A program made the position numbers and the translations under genes. A model generated the notes under the pieces. That model worked only from the letters and a program-made list of their open reading frames with translations. It had not been told where the DNA came from and ran no database searches. A stretch of DNA of 47,827 nucleotides from a virus: positions 1 to 47,827 of the IMG/VR virus record IMGVR_UViG_3300024346_000115; one strand, 5' to 3'. Below, in pieces: positions 41,524-47,827 of the stretch (the stretch's first letter is position 1; each line of letters starts with the position of its first letter).

Positions 41524-43364
41524 TGGATATACGTGTGCTCAAATCAGAGCTTGGGAGGTATGCCCATCAAATATGCCAAGAGTTGTTTCCCGAAGGGATC
41601 ATAGAGTCGGGGTGTTACAAGGTAGGCAGCATCGAGGGGGACAAGGGACGGAGTTTTTCGTGCTACCTGCATGGCGATAAGGCTGGGAAGTGGATTGACT
41701 TTGCAACTGGCGATGGTGGCGACATGCTTGATCTCATCCAACATGGTCGAGGCATGTCACTTACTGAGGCCATGGAGTGGTCAGCTAAGCGCTACGGTAT
41801 ACGGGATTACAGCCCCGCCCCAAAAATTTCGCAGTCGGCAAAGAAAAAATACTCCACCCCTGCCCCACCATCTAGAACCAGTAACAGCCTGATACATGAG
41901 TACATGCAGAAGCGTGGGTTCAGGGAGATGGGTGAGGTGTGCTTCCGGTACAAGATCTATGAGACGGAGACCCGTGGTGGGCTTGATGTCGTGTTCCCGT
42001 TCCATGACGTGTCGGGTGACCTTGTATTCCTGAAGACAAAGCCGATGAATCATGATGGCAATCCGTCTACTCAGAAAGACCTCCGGCCGATACTGTTTGG
42101 TTGGCAGGCTATGCCGGCAAGTGCTCGCAAGGTGTGGATCACTGAGGGCGAGTGGGACGCGATTGCATGTGGTGAGCTTGGATTTCCAGCGTTGAGCGTG
42201 CCAATGGGCGGGGGGAAAGGCGCCAAGCAAACCAATTGGATCGCCAACGAATACGAGAACCTTGCCCGGTTTGAAGAGATCATCATTGCCACTGACATGG
42301 ATGAGCAAGGAGATCTAGCTGCCCAAGAGATCATGAAGCGTTTAGGCGACCGGTGCTACCGGGTGAAGCTCCCAACAAAAGACATCAACGAGCTACTTCA
42401 AAAGCAGGGTTACGAGCAGTCTCGGCTGGTTCTCGAGGCGGCGTATGAAGAGGCCCGATGGCAAGATCCTGACACACTGCGCTCTGTCATGGAGTTTGAA
42501 AAAGACATCGATGATTACTTCGATAAGTCGATCAATGACACGCAGGGGTTTGGCTCGGGGTGGCACAAAATAGACGAGGAAGACATACGGTTTCGGCCGG
42601 GCGAGATGTGGGGTATTACCGGCATCAACGGTCATGGCAAGAGCATGTGGCTAGGTCAGCTATGCCTGAATGCTGTTGAACAAGGGCAGAAGGTATTAAT
42701 CGCTTCATTCGAGATGAACCCAAAACAGACTCTTGGTCGCATGATGAAGCAGGCGGGAGGCAGCTCCGAGCCACCGAAGGACTACCGCCAAAAGCTGATG
42801 GAATGGATGGGTGCAAACCTTTGGCTTTACGTCGACAACATAACGCCTAAGCCTGAAGACCTGATGAAGTGTTTCGAGTATGCGTACCGCCGCTACGGTG
42901 TTTCGGTGTTCGTCATTGACTCACTGACAAACATGGTTAGGCAGGACGACTTCGAGGGTCAGCAGAAATTTGTCGAGAAGGTCGTGAACTTCAAGATGAC
43001 TACCGGCGCCACTGTGTTTTTGGTCACGCACTCCCGGAAGGGCGAGGACGAGCACAAAGCCCCGAACAAGTACGACGTCAAAGGTAGCGGATCGATTACC
43101 GATCTTGCCGATGGGTTTATGTCGTTGTGGAAAAACAAGCGAAAGGTCGAGCACCTCGAGCAGTGCCGAGTGTTAGGTGAAGAGCCAGACGAAAAGTTTA
43201 CCAAGCAGTGGGACGTCTACCTCGAGATTCTGAAGAACCGTAACGGTGGATACGAGGGCAAGGTCGGTTTCGAGTTTGACAATCGCACCTGTCAGTACCT
43301 CGAGCGCCGATCAGGCCGGCCAAAGTATTACATCAAGTACTCCAAGGAGAATCCAAATGGATAA
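41523..43364 (+). CDS. Primase-helicase (T7 gp4/Twinkle-like)
   Basis: A 613-residue replicative protein. Residues about 20-95 form a degenerate CHC2-like region (SFSCYLHGDKAGKWIDFATGDGGDMLDLI) without a full zinc site. The Toprim domain has E208/E210 (ITEGEWDAIAC) and D258-x-D260 (ATDMDEQGD). The RecA-like helicase has Walker A at 367-374 (GINGHGKS) and Walker B with D466 (VFVIDSL), then H-motif FLVTHSRKGEDE. It unwinds the fork and may make primers, though without clear zinc ligands primer synthesis is uncertain. It lies directly after the initiator and probably is loaded by it. Confidence 0.9.
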   Translation: MDIRVLKSELGRYAHQICQELFPEGIIESGCYKVGSIEGDKGRSFSCYLHGDKAGKWIDFATGDGGDMLDLIQHGRGMSLTEAMEWSAKRYGIRDYSPAPKISQSAKKKYSTPAPPSRTSNSLIHEYMQKRGFREMGEVCFRYKIYETETRGGLDVVFPFHDVSGDLVFLKTKPMNHDGNPSTQKDLRPILFGWQAMPASARKVWITEGEWDAIACGELGFPALSVPMGGGKGAKQTNWIANEYENLARFEEIIIATDMDEQGDLAAQEIMKRLGDRCYRVKLPTKDINELLQKQGYEQSRLVLEAAYEEARWQDPDTLRSVMEFEKDIDDYFDKSINDTQGFGSGWHKIDEEDIRFRPGEMWGITGINGHGKSMWLGQLCLNAVEQGQKVLIASFEMNPKQTLGRMMKQAGGSSEPPKDYRQKLMEWMGANLWLYVDNITPKPEDLMKCFEYAYRRYGVSVFVIDSLTNMVRQDDFEGQQKFVEKVVNFKMTTGATVFLVTHSRKGEDEHKAPNKYDVKGSGSITDLADGFMSLWKNKRKVEHLEQCRVLGEEPDEKFTKQWDVYLEILKNRNGGYEGKVGFEFDNRTCQYLERRSGRPKYYIKYSKENPNG

Positions 43365-43692
43365 CGAAAGGTTTGCGAAAGCCATCCGCGATGCGGGTGC
43401 AACTGTGCAAAAAGCAGAGAGGGATTTAGGCTATGCCGAAGCTACTGAGAAAAGGGTTGCGGCTCAGCTCATGATGACGGCAGAGCATGCTCACGGGCAA
43501 AAGACCGTAGCGGCTCAGACCAAGTGGGCCGACGAGCAGGACGAAATGTTCAATGCCCGCGTCAATCGGGGCACCGCCAAGGGCGCCCTCGCCTCCGCAA
43601 AAGCTAACCTTCTTGCAGCCGAAGTCTCGTTTAAAACGTGGCAAACAGAGATGGCCACCAACCGAGCAGAAATGCGGACGTTGATGGGATGA
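43357..43692 (+). CDS. Coiled-coil hypothetical protein
   Basis: A 111-residue, Ala/Glu/Lys-rich, almost fully helical protein (IRDAGATVQKAERDLGYAEATEKRVA; VNRGTAKGALASAKANLLAAE). AAGGAG lies 8 nt before ATG 43357, inside the helicase gene's last codons (8-bp overlap). No family recognised. Its place in the replication operon suggests a DNA-metabolism accessory. Confidence 0.65.
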   Translation: MDNERFAKAIRDAGATVQKAERDLGYAEATEKRVAAQLMMTAEHAHGQKTVAAQTKWADEQDEMFNARVNRGTAKGALASAKANLLAAEVSFKTWQTEMATNRAEMRTLMG

Positions 43693-44039
43693 AGTCTCAC
43701 TCTGCCACCAAGGAAGAGAAAGAATGGATGGATGCCATCGTTCAGCTGGGGTGCATTGTTTGTCGCTTGCATCTTGGCGTGAAGTCGCCGGCCGAGGTCC
43801 ATCATATTTCAGGAAAGGTAAAACCGGGGGCGCACTTAAACACAATACCACTATGCCCCAACCACCACCGGGCCGGCTTAGCTACGCCAATGTGCGTGTC
43901 TCGCCACCCTTACAAAGCTCAGTTCATTGAGCGTTACGGATCAGAGGAATATCTACATGAGCAAACATCATCACTTATCGTTGAACGACGCGACACCGGA
44001 AGACTGGGACCGAGTCTCGAAGCCGAAGCACTACTCTAG
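43689..44039 (+). CDS. HNH nuclease, Ref-like (RecA-dependent nuclease family)
   Basis: A 116-residue protein. CIVC at about 22-25, then AEVHHISGK, GAHLNTIPLCPNHHRAG and the end RHPYKAQFIERYGSEEYL follow the order of P1 Ref-type HNH nucleases (HH-I ... IPLC-x-x-HH ... H-x-x-x-F-x-x-x-YG). The zinc ligands and the catalytic His pair are present. It probably nicks recombination or replication intermediates. ATG 43689 overlaps the previous stop by 4 bp. A generic HNH protein is the alternative. Confidence 0.75.
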   Translation: MKSHSATKEEKEWMDAIVQLGCIVCRLHLGVKSPAEVHHISGKVKPGAHLNTIPLCPNHHRAGLATPMCVSRHPYKAQFIERYGSEEYLHEQTSSLIVERRDTGRLGPSLEAEALL

Positions 44040-44238
44040 TCAGAACGACAAGTTCCCTGACCTCGAGTGCATCGACTCCACCAAAGCGAGCATGTCTCCC
44101 GAAGGCTTTAAAGGCTACTTGAAGGGTTGTGTCCTCAAGTACATGTGGCGTTACGAGGACAAGGACGATCCGAAGCAAGATCTAGAAAAAGCGCAGGAGT
44201 ATCTGCAACGGTTACTGGAAGAGGTTTCCAATGGTTAA
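43957..44238 (+). CDS. DUF3310 (SaV-like) protein
   Basis: A 93-residue protein with VSKPKHYSS near residue 19, ECIDSTKASMSPEGFKGYLKG and VLKYMWRYEDKDDPKQDLEKAQEYLQRLL, the full DUF3310 signature found in many phage replication regions. The start at 43957 has GAGG 9-12 nt upstream and lies within the HNH gene (83-bp overlap); an ATG ten codons earlier is less likely. The family has no settled function; a nucleotide-related role has been suggested. Confidence 0.85.
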   Translation: MSKHHHLSLNDATPEDWDRVSKPKHYSSQNDKFPDLECIDSTKASMSPEGFKGYLKGCVLKYMWRYEDKDDPKQDLEKAQEYLQRLLEEVSNG

Positions 44239-44635
44239 TTCAAGGACCAAAGGTGCTCAGTTTGAGCGTGAGATCGTCAATCTCATGCGTGATTGGCTGG
44301 GTGATGAGGCCACTCATGGCCTGCGTCGAAACCTGACGCAATATCAGGTTGCAGATGAGGGAGACCTGAAGCTGGGCCCGTTTCTGATCGAGTGCAAGCG
44401 CTACGCAAAAGGCGATATCCACCAAGGCTGGTGGTGGGATCAAATTTTGAAGGCCGCGGGAAAAGAATATATCCCCCTCCTGATATATCGATTCGATAGA
44501 CGCCCAACCAGAATGGTCTTCCCTTTACATATAGTCGGAGACTACCCCGAGAACCTCGATTACACCTGCACGGTAGGTGTGGAGGAAGGAATTATGATCA
44601 TCAGAGAGAAGCTCTGTGAGAGTTCCAGAGTTTAG
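44231..44635 (+). CDS. PD-(D/E)XK nuclease, Holliday-junction resolvase-like
   Basis: A 134-residue protein. KGAQFEREIVNLMRDWLG supplies E12/E14, ADEGDLKLGPFLIECKRY supplies D45 and E54-x-K56, a complete PD-(D/E)XK site, followed by QGWWWDQILKAAGKEYIPLLIYRFDRRP. This is the usual plan of Hjc-like resolvases and related phage nucleases. It may resolve branched DNA before packaging. It overlaps both neighbours (8 and 20 bp). Confidence 0.78.
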   Translation: MVNSRTKGAQFEREIVNLMRDWLGDEATHGLRRNLTQYQVADEGDLKLGPFLIECKRYAKGDIHQGWWWDQILKAAGKEYIPLLIYRFDRRPTRMVFPLHIVGDYPENLDYTCTVGVEEGIMIIREKLCESSRV

Positions 44636-44891
44636 GCGCCACTTAGAGCTAGCCGCAGTAAGGCTAGAGTACCCACTGGTTGCGGAATACGTGCGCGAGA
44701 ATGTCCCGGAGGATTTCCACGACATGATGTACGCTTCGCTGTACCTCGAACTACCCCAGCACTACGCCAAGCAGGACGTGGACCGAATCAAGGAGCTGTT
44801 AGCCATGCTCCCGGAGGAAGAGCCAGTCCGAGACTTCAATGAGATCGTGACCTATTGGACGCGTCGGATATGGGCCAAGAATCATGGCTAG
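44616..44891 (+). CDS. Hypothetical protein
   Basis: A 91-residue, acidic, helical protein (VPEFRRHLELAAVRLEYPLVAEYVRENVPEDF, YAKQDVDRIKELLAMLPEEEPV) starting at GTG 44616 inside the previous gene, with GAGAGAAG upstream. It ends inside the next gene's start (8-bp overlap). No family recognised; it sits between two nuclease genes and may assist them. Confidence 0.6.
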   Translation: MRVPEFRRHLELAAVRLEYPLVAEYVRENVPEDFHDMMYASLYLELPQHYAKQDVDRIKELLAMLPEEEPVRDFNEIVTYWTRRIWAKNHG

Positions 44892-45303
44892 ACCTATTTA
44901 CGAAACAGCGAAGGACAGAACCAACGAGGAAGATATCGCCAATCAGATCGCTGAGCGATACAACGCAAAAGCTGTCAAGGCAAAACGCCTGTATGGGCTT
45001 GACTGGTTCTTTGAGCGCGATGGGTACGTTGTGGGGATGGTTGAGATCAAGGCTCGTAGGTGTGCTAGCTCGGACTACAAGACTTACATGATCAGCGCTG
45101 ACAAGATTGCGCGCATCAGGATGCTGTCCAACGTCTCAGGCATTCCCTCGTTTCTGTTTGTGTCGTGGACCGATTGTATTGGCTACATCAATCTAGCTGA
45201 TCAGCCGGACTTCACGGCTGTTGGTGGTCGCAGGGACCGGGGGGATGATCAGGACGTGGAAGCTGTGTTGCACTATCAGATCGATAGGTTCATTCGGGTA
45301 TAA
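44884..45303 (+). CDS. Second PD-(D/E)XK nuclease-like protein
   Basis: A 139-residue protein. E15/E16 (RTNEEDIANQIAERY), D40 (LYGLDWFFERDGYVVG) and E54-x-K56 (MVEIKARRC) form a PD-(D/E)XK pattern, followed by a beta-rich end (IPSFLFVSWTDCIGYIN). It resembles small phage nucleases of VRR-NUC or resolvase type. It is the last gene of the rightward operon and faces the leftward HTH gene. Substrate unknown. Confidence 0.7.
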   Translation: MARPIYETAKDRTNEEDIANQIAERYNAKAVKAKRLYGLDWFFERDGYVVGMVEIKARRCASSDYKTYMISADKIARIRMLSNVSGIPSFLFVSWTDCIGYINLADQPDFTAVGGRRDRGDDQDVEAVLHYQIDRFIRV

Positions 45304-45325
45304 AAAAACCCTACGGTTGTAGGGT
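45302..45325 (-). terminator. Leftward terminator between convergent operons
   Basis: ACCCTAC (45325-45319 read leftward) pairs with GTAGGGT (45314-45308) around AACC, followed by U7. It overlaps the stop codon of the HTH gene. It ends the leftward operon against the end of the rightward replication operon. The plus strand lacks a U-tract. Confidence 0.85.
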
Positions 45326-45496
45326 CATCACAAGTAGTTTCATGGCTGGCTCTGGCATCTTCCGGTAGCCGCTGGTGCCGGGTGATCGGGTCCAGTTGTA
45401 AACGCCCTCAACCTTCATCCCCAGCAGTTCAGCTATTTCTTTTGCTGACAACCCGCGCCTACGCATTATGAGCTTCAGTGCTTCGTTGTTATCCAT
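45311..45496 (-). CDS. Small HTH protein
   Basis: A 61-residue protein. SAKEIAELLGMKVEGVYNWTRS (about 18-39) is a helix-turn-helix of the Cro/C1 type. GGGGGAAG lies just before the ATG at 45496; an upstream ATG at 45529 would add 11 residues overlapping the previous gene. Last gene of the leftward early operon. It may act as a Cro-like regulator or repress its own operon. Confidence 0.7.
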   Translation of the reverse strand: MDNNEALKLIMRRRGLSAKEIAELLGMKVEGVYNWTRSPGTSGYRKMPEPAMKLLVMTLQP

Positions 45497-45683
45497 ACTT
45501 CCCCCGCTTGAAAAACTCAGGGTAGACAATCTCTAGGGCCGGCTCATCGTTGAGCCTTAGCAATACAGTCGAGTAGTCAAACAGAATGCAGACGGGCTCT
45601 TGAAAGCGTTTTGCCATTTGCTCAGCCGCCTGCATCGCCAGTACGGCGTCTTCACTGTCATTGCTCGCGAAGTTAAATTTCAC
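45489..45683 (-). CDS. Hypothetical protein
   Basis: A 64-residue protein starting at GTG 45683 (GTGA overlap with the previous stop). It contains DSEDAVLAMQAAEQMAKRFQ then CILFDYSTVLLRLND, an alpha-beta arrangement, ending FFKRGKYG. No family recognised. It overlaps the HTH gene by 8 bp. Confidence 0.6.
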   Translation of the reverse strand: MKFNFASNDSEDAVLAMQAAEQMAKRFQEPVCILFDYSTVLLRLNDEPALEIVYPEFFKRGKYG

Positions 45684-45901
45684 GGGTAGACGACCTCGCT
45701 CAAATAGTTCTCAAGCTTTTTCTCGTCGTCTTCGTTCAGCTCGATGATTGTCCCTTGCCACTCCAGCCAATCCCACTCAACCTCGCAGAAAGGCGTCGAC
45801 TCAATGACCCCCCATGCCTCAGTGTCCTCTTTCCAGCGGTGGACCTTGGCATTGATGACGTCAATGTCCGCCAGCTTAATTTCAATATGCGCTGTGACCA
45901 T
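45680..45901 (-). CDS. Hypothetical protein
   Basis: A 73-residue acidic protein (VTAHIEIKLADIDVINAKV, EVEWDWLEWQGTIIELNEDDEKKLENYL). The start at 45901 overlaps the previous stop (TAATG); an earlier in-frame ATG at 45916 is within that gene. A C-terminal helix rich in Glu suggests a small regulator or inhibitor. No family recognised. Confidence 0.6.
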   Translation of the reverse strand: MVTAHIEIKLADIDVINAKVHRWKEDTEAWGVIESTPFCEVEWDWLEWQGTIIELNEDDEKKLENYLSEVVYP

Positions 45902-46338
45902 TACTGAAGCTCCCACTTATAAGCGATGTAGTCATTGTGCGACTGCTCTTTAAAGCCACACTCCCGGTGCAGTCGTACCGTGTAGCTTCCGTTGCTGAAT
46001 CTAGCGCCAGCAATGTACGCGGGCTCAGCAAAGTAGCCGCTGACCGACAACTTGGTCTCAGGGAAGACTGAGTCGCAGATCTTGTGCAGGGTTTCTTCCT
46101 CGTCACCATGAAACCCGTGCTCGTCGATGACTAGGTTTATCTCCAGAACCTCGTACCACTGGTCCTTTGCACCTTCCATGTTTTCCATATAGAACAGCCA
46201 CTTGTGCGGTCCCAATGCTGACTGCTTCATGGTTCCGGAAATATCAATCAACCGGGGGTGATGTGGGTTGGAGATAAAGTGTTTTTCTCCCTCCAAAATG
46301 TCGATATCCGCTTTGTCGCCAATCTCAAATCTGCTCAT
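45901..46338 (-). CDS. Hypothetical protein
   Basis: A 145-residue, beta-rich protein (FEIGDKADIDILEGEKHFISN, HKWLFYMENMEGAKDQWYEVLEINLVID, KLSVSGYFAEPAYIAGARFSNGSYTVRLHREC). AGGGAG lies 7 nt before the ATG. It overlaps the previous gene by 14 bp. No family recognised; it is among the larger products of the early leftward operon. Confidence 0.62.
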   Translation of the reverse strand: MSRFEIGDKADIDILEGEKHFISNPHHPRLIDISGTMKQSALGPHKWLFYMENMEGAKDQWYEVLEINLVIDEHGFHGDEEETLHKICDSVFPETKLSVSGYFAEPAYIAGARFSNGSYTVRLHRECGFKEQSHNDYIAYKWELQ

Positions 46339-46552
46339 GGTTTAACTCCCTAGCGAGTAGGCTTTTGAGTGCTGTCAGGTCTGCCTTGTCGATGATGACC
46401 TCGCCACGCGTTCGCTCGCGCGCAGTCATTAATTTGCGTCGCTTCAGCAGCTCCACAGCCATTGATTTCTGATAGTCTGCGCGGAGCTTCACTCCACTTC
46501 CGGCTGGAGACACCATCGTCTCCAAAATGTGCGTTGGTAGTTCATAGTGCAT
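46325..46552 (-). CDS. Hypothetical basic protein
   Basis: A 75-residue protein, basic and helical (VKLRADYQKSMAVELLKRRKLMTARERTRGE, ADLTALKSLLAREL). The start at 46552 is preferred over ATG 46606 because it fits the packed arrangement (11-bp overlap with the previous gene) and has GAGAAGAGG upstream. No family recognised; nucleic-acid binding is possible from its charge. Confidence 0.58.
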   Translation of the reverse strand: MHYELPTHILETMVSPAGSGVKLRADYQKSMAVELLKRRKLMTARERTRGEVIIDKADLTALKSLLARELNHEQI

Positions 46553-46733
46553 TTGCTTTTTGCCTCTTCTCGTTAAGCTTTCGGACCAGCTTGGGCAAGT
46601 CCTCAACTTGGAACTCGTCGAACGTAAACTCGACGCATAGGATGGTGACTACCTCGTGCATCAGGTAGCCACCGTTTAACAGGTCAGTAGCCCTGTCGAT
46701 CACTGTGTATCGGTAAGCTGGGCTGATCACCAC
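46542..46733 (-). CDS. Hypothetical protein
   Basis: A 63-residue protein starting at GTG 46733, with GGGAGG 6 nt upstream. Sequence VISPAYRYTVIDRATDLLNGGYLMHEVVTILCVEFTFDEFQVEDLPKLV is split here into a short strand and two helices. It overlaps the genes before and after (7 and 11 bp). No family recognised. Confidence 0.6.
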   Translation of the reverse strand: MVISPAYRYTVIDRATDLLNGGYLMHEVVTILCVEFTFDEFQVEDLPKLVRKLNEKRQKANAL

Positions 46734-47167
46734 TGCCTCCCGGTTACAACTTTCTCAAAATTAATCCGATCCCAGCCCGTGAACTCAGAGTCGTCCTCTT
46801 CAGTTTCGAAGTGGTCGCTTACACGGTCATAGATATTGTTGATGATCGACTCACCTTGATCACTCCAAAAGTAATCAGAAATGCACACCATCGGATCGTG
46901 CTCTGATCCATTGGCGTAGATCAGCCAGAAGCCACCCAGACGTTGCCATGTGCCATCGCTCCACTGCTCGTGGACAATGAGGTAGTCCTCTTCCGTAGCC
47001 GCCATAGACTCCAGCACAGAGGCCATGTCGGTTGATTTGTGGAGCGTGTCCTCTTCTCCGTCGTTGACGGTGATTGCTAGCCGCATCAATTCCTGCGGCG
47101 CTAAGATTTCCAGAACCAACTGGGCCACGCAGGCCCGGTCGGAGAAAGGTAAGGTGTTGAGATTCAT
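46727..47167 (-). CDS. Hypothetical acidic protein
   Basis: A 146-residue acidic protein (net charge clearly negative), with CVAQLVLEILAPQELMRLAITVN, DYLIVHEQWSDGTWQRLGGFWLIY and SDQGESIINNIYDRVSDHFETEEDD. The start at 47167 has GGAGG 8 nt upstream and overlaps the previous stop (ATGA). Acidic phage early proteins often mimic DNA or bind host enzymes; that is only a possibility here. Confidence 0.62.
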   Translation of the reverse strand: MNLNTLPFSDRACVAQLVLEILAPQELMRLAITVNDGEEDTLHKSTDMASVLESMAATEEDYLIVHEQWSDGTWQRLGGFWLIYANGSEHDPMVCISDYFWSDQGESIINNIYDRVSDHFETEEDDSEFTGWDRINFEKVVTGRQW

Positions 47168-47469
47168 GACTGCACCTCCATGCTTTGCGTGTCGTTGTTC
47201 CAAGCAAGCTTGTGCTTTGACGTTGACTCGATGGTTTTGAGTAGATGCTTCAGCGCTGTAAGCTTCTCGTAGGCGGCAACCTGCGCGGAATCAATCGAGC
47301 TTGTGCAGATTGACACCCATTCGCGTTCGGCGTTGTTTCCCCAGTCACTCGCCAAAAGAACATCGATTGTGTCATCGACCCCCTCGAGCCTATCGATCTC
47401 GCGACTGAGTTGCGTGGTTAGTAAGTGCATTTGTGCATGATTGAGCTTGATGGTTAATACGTTCTTCAT
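47164..47469 (-). CDS. Hypothetical protein
   Basis: A 101-residue helical protein (IKLNHAQMHLLTTQLSREIDRLEG, AYEKLTALKHLLKTIESTS). GGAGG lies 8 nt before ATG 47469. Its last five codons (MEVQS) form the ribosome site of the next gene; a similar five-codon MEAQS segment precedes its own ATG. A terminator lies 18 nt upstream. No family recognised. Confidence 0.6.
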   Translation of the reverse strand: MKNVLTIKLNHAQMHLLTTQLSREIDRLEGVDDTIDVLLASDWGNNAEREWVSICTSSIDSAQVAAYEKLTALKHLLKTIESTSKHKLAWNNDTQSMEVQS

Positions 47470-47486
47470 GACTGTGCCTCCATGTC

Positions 47487-47524
47487 AAAAAAAATCGGGG
47501 CGGGGAAAGAAAACCCACCACCCC
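47487..47524 (-). terminator. Leftward terminator inside the early operon
   Basis: Read leftward, GGGGTGG (47524-47118-type run at 47524-47518) pairs with CCGCCCC (47103-type run at 47503-47497) with one G-U pair, and U8 follows (47494-47487). It separates the first gene (47533-47802) from the rest. It may attenuate downstream genes or be overcome by antitermination. Confidence 0.65.
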
Positions 47525-47532
47525 AGTGCCTG

Positions 47533-47802
47533 TTATTCGTAAGGGGTAAGACCACGGGGTAGAGAGCGACCCTGCTTGAGTAGACGCAAGAACTCCTTAA
47601 CGGTGCCGGGGAATCCTGAGCCCTGCTCGTTGAACTTGGAGATGTCTCCAAACCAGCAGTGGTCGGGGTCGAGGATACCTCGCTGAAATGCCATGCCCTG
47701 AACCTCAGCCCAGTCTGCATCGTTTTGGTAAACCGATCGGCAGATACGGTCACCGATTGGTTGCTTCTTGAAGCCCTGAAGCTTCACGACTTTGTTGTTC
47801 AT
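47533..47802 (-). CDS. Hypothetical protein, first gene of the leftward operon
   Basis: An 89-residue protein (NNKVVKLQGFKKQPIGDRICRSVY, WAEVQGMAFQRGILDPDHCWFGD, GTVKEFLRLLKQGRS). AGGAGGA lies just before the ATG, the strongest ribosome site in the window. Only 25 bp remain to the window edge, so its promoter is outside or, if the genome is circular, in positions 1-335. No family recognised. Confidence 0.65.
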   Translation of the reverse strand: MNNKVVKLQGFKKQPIGDRICRSVYQNDADWAEVQGMAFQRGILDPDHCWFGDISKFNEQGSGFPGTVKEFLRLLKQGRSLPRGLTPYE

Positions 47803-47827
47803 ACAGTCCTCCTGATTGGACGGTAGA

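Noticed and set aside
41781-42308. 175-residue minus-strand ORF
   Set aside because: Antisense to the primase-helicase, which has clear motifs throughout.
43426-43851. 141-residue minus-strand ORF
   Set aside because: Antisense to the coiled-coil and HNH genes, which have good ribosome sites and coupling.
47466-47753. 95-residue minus-strand ORF ending in MEAQS
   Set aside because: Overlaps the better supported gene at 47533-47802 in another frame and runs through a terminator hairpin; only its last five codons may matter as a leader peptide.
1-47827. Direct terminal repeats at the window ends
   Set aside because: The first and last bases share no visible repeat, so a T7-like terminal redundancy is not supported by reading.

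Overview
This 47.8-kb window looks like a complete, or nearly complete, genome of a temperate tailed phage with podovirus-type virion genes. It carries a portal, scaffold, HK97-type coat, head-tail adaptors, long fibres and a T7-like set of ejection proteins ending in a 2,403-residue polyvalent protein, but no tape-measure or sheath gene. It also has a tyrosine integrase beside an attachment site made from the 3' half of a bacterial tRNA-Gly(GCC) gene. The tRNA sequence and the GGAG-type ribosome sites fit a proteobacterial, perhaps marine gammaproteobacterial, host; that is inference. No DNA or RNA polymerase is encoded, so host enzymes must be used.

Layout. Positions 1-335 are non-coding, G-rich and rich in inverted repeats (candidate packaging or genome-end region). 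From 336 to 36040 everything is rightward: tiny lysine-rich proteins, a possible holin, a DUF5675 lysis-type protein, an HNH nuclease and the large terminase (336-3746); portal, scaffold and coat (3747-7730); adaptors (7777-9346); tail and fibre proteins with a second holin-like gene (9346-24900); and ejection proteins (24957-36040). The tRNA-derived attP and a strong terminator follow. The integrase (36278-37165), a recombination operon (37331-40058: DUF6447-like, CsrA-like, SSB-like, YqaJ exonuclease, DUF1071 annealing protein), a 48-residue gene and an HTH repressor (40289-40696) run leftward. A divergent control region (40697-40854) drives the rightward replication operon (40855-45303): initiator with internal iterons, primase-helicase, small nucleases and DUF3310. 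A final leftward operon (47802-45311) holds small unknown genes.

How it fits together. The repressor and initiator face each other across dyad-containing promoter DNA, as in lambda-like switches. The initiator gene contains four tandem 15-bp repeats followed by an A-rich stretch, like the origin inside lambda O. Annealing protein, exonuclease and SSB-like protein form a Red-like recombination set.

The most unusual lead is a possible post-transcriptional circuit. The gene at 37567-37965 looks like a CsrA protein with two insertions. The same heptamer ACACGGA, close to the CsrA-binding core, lies 7-8 nt before the start codons of integrase, annealing protein, repressor and initiator. Both observations come from reading alone and are untested.
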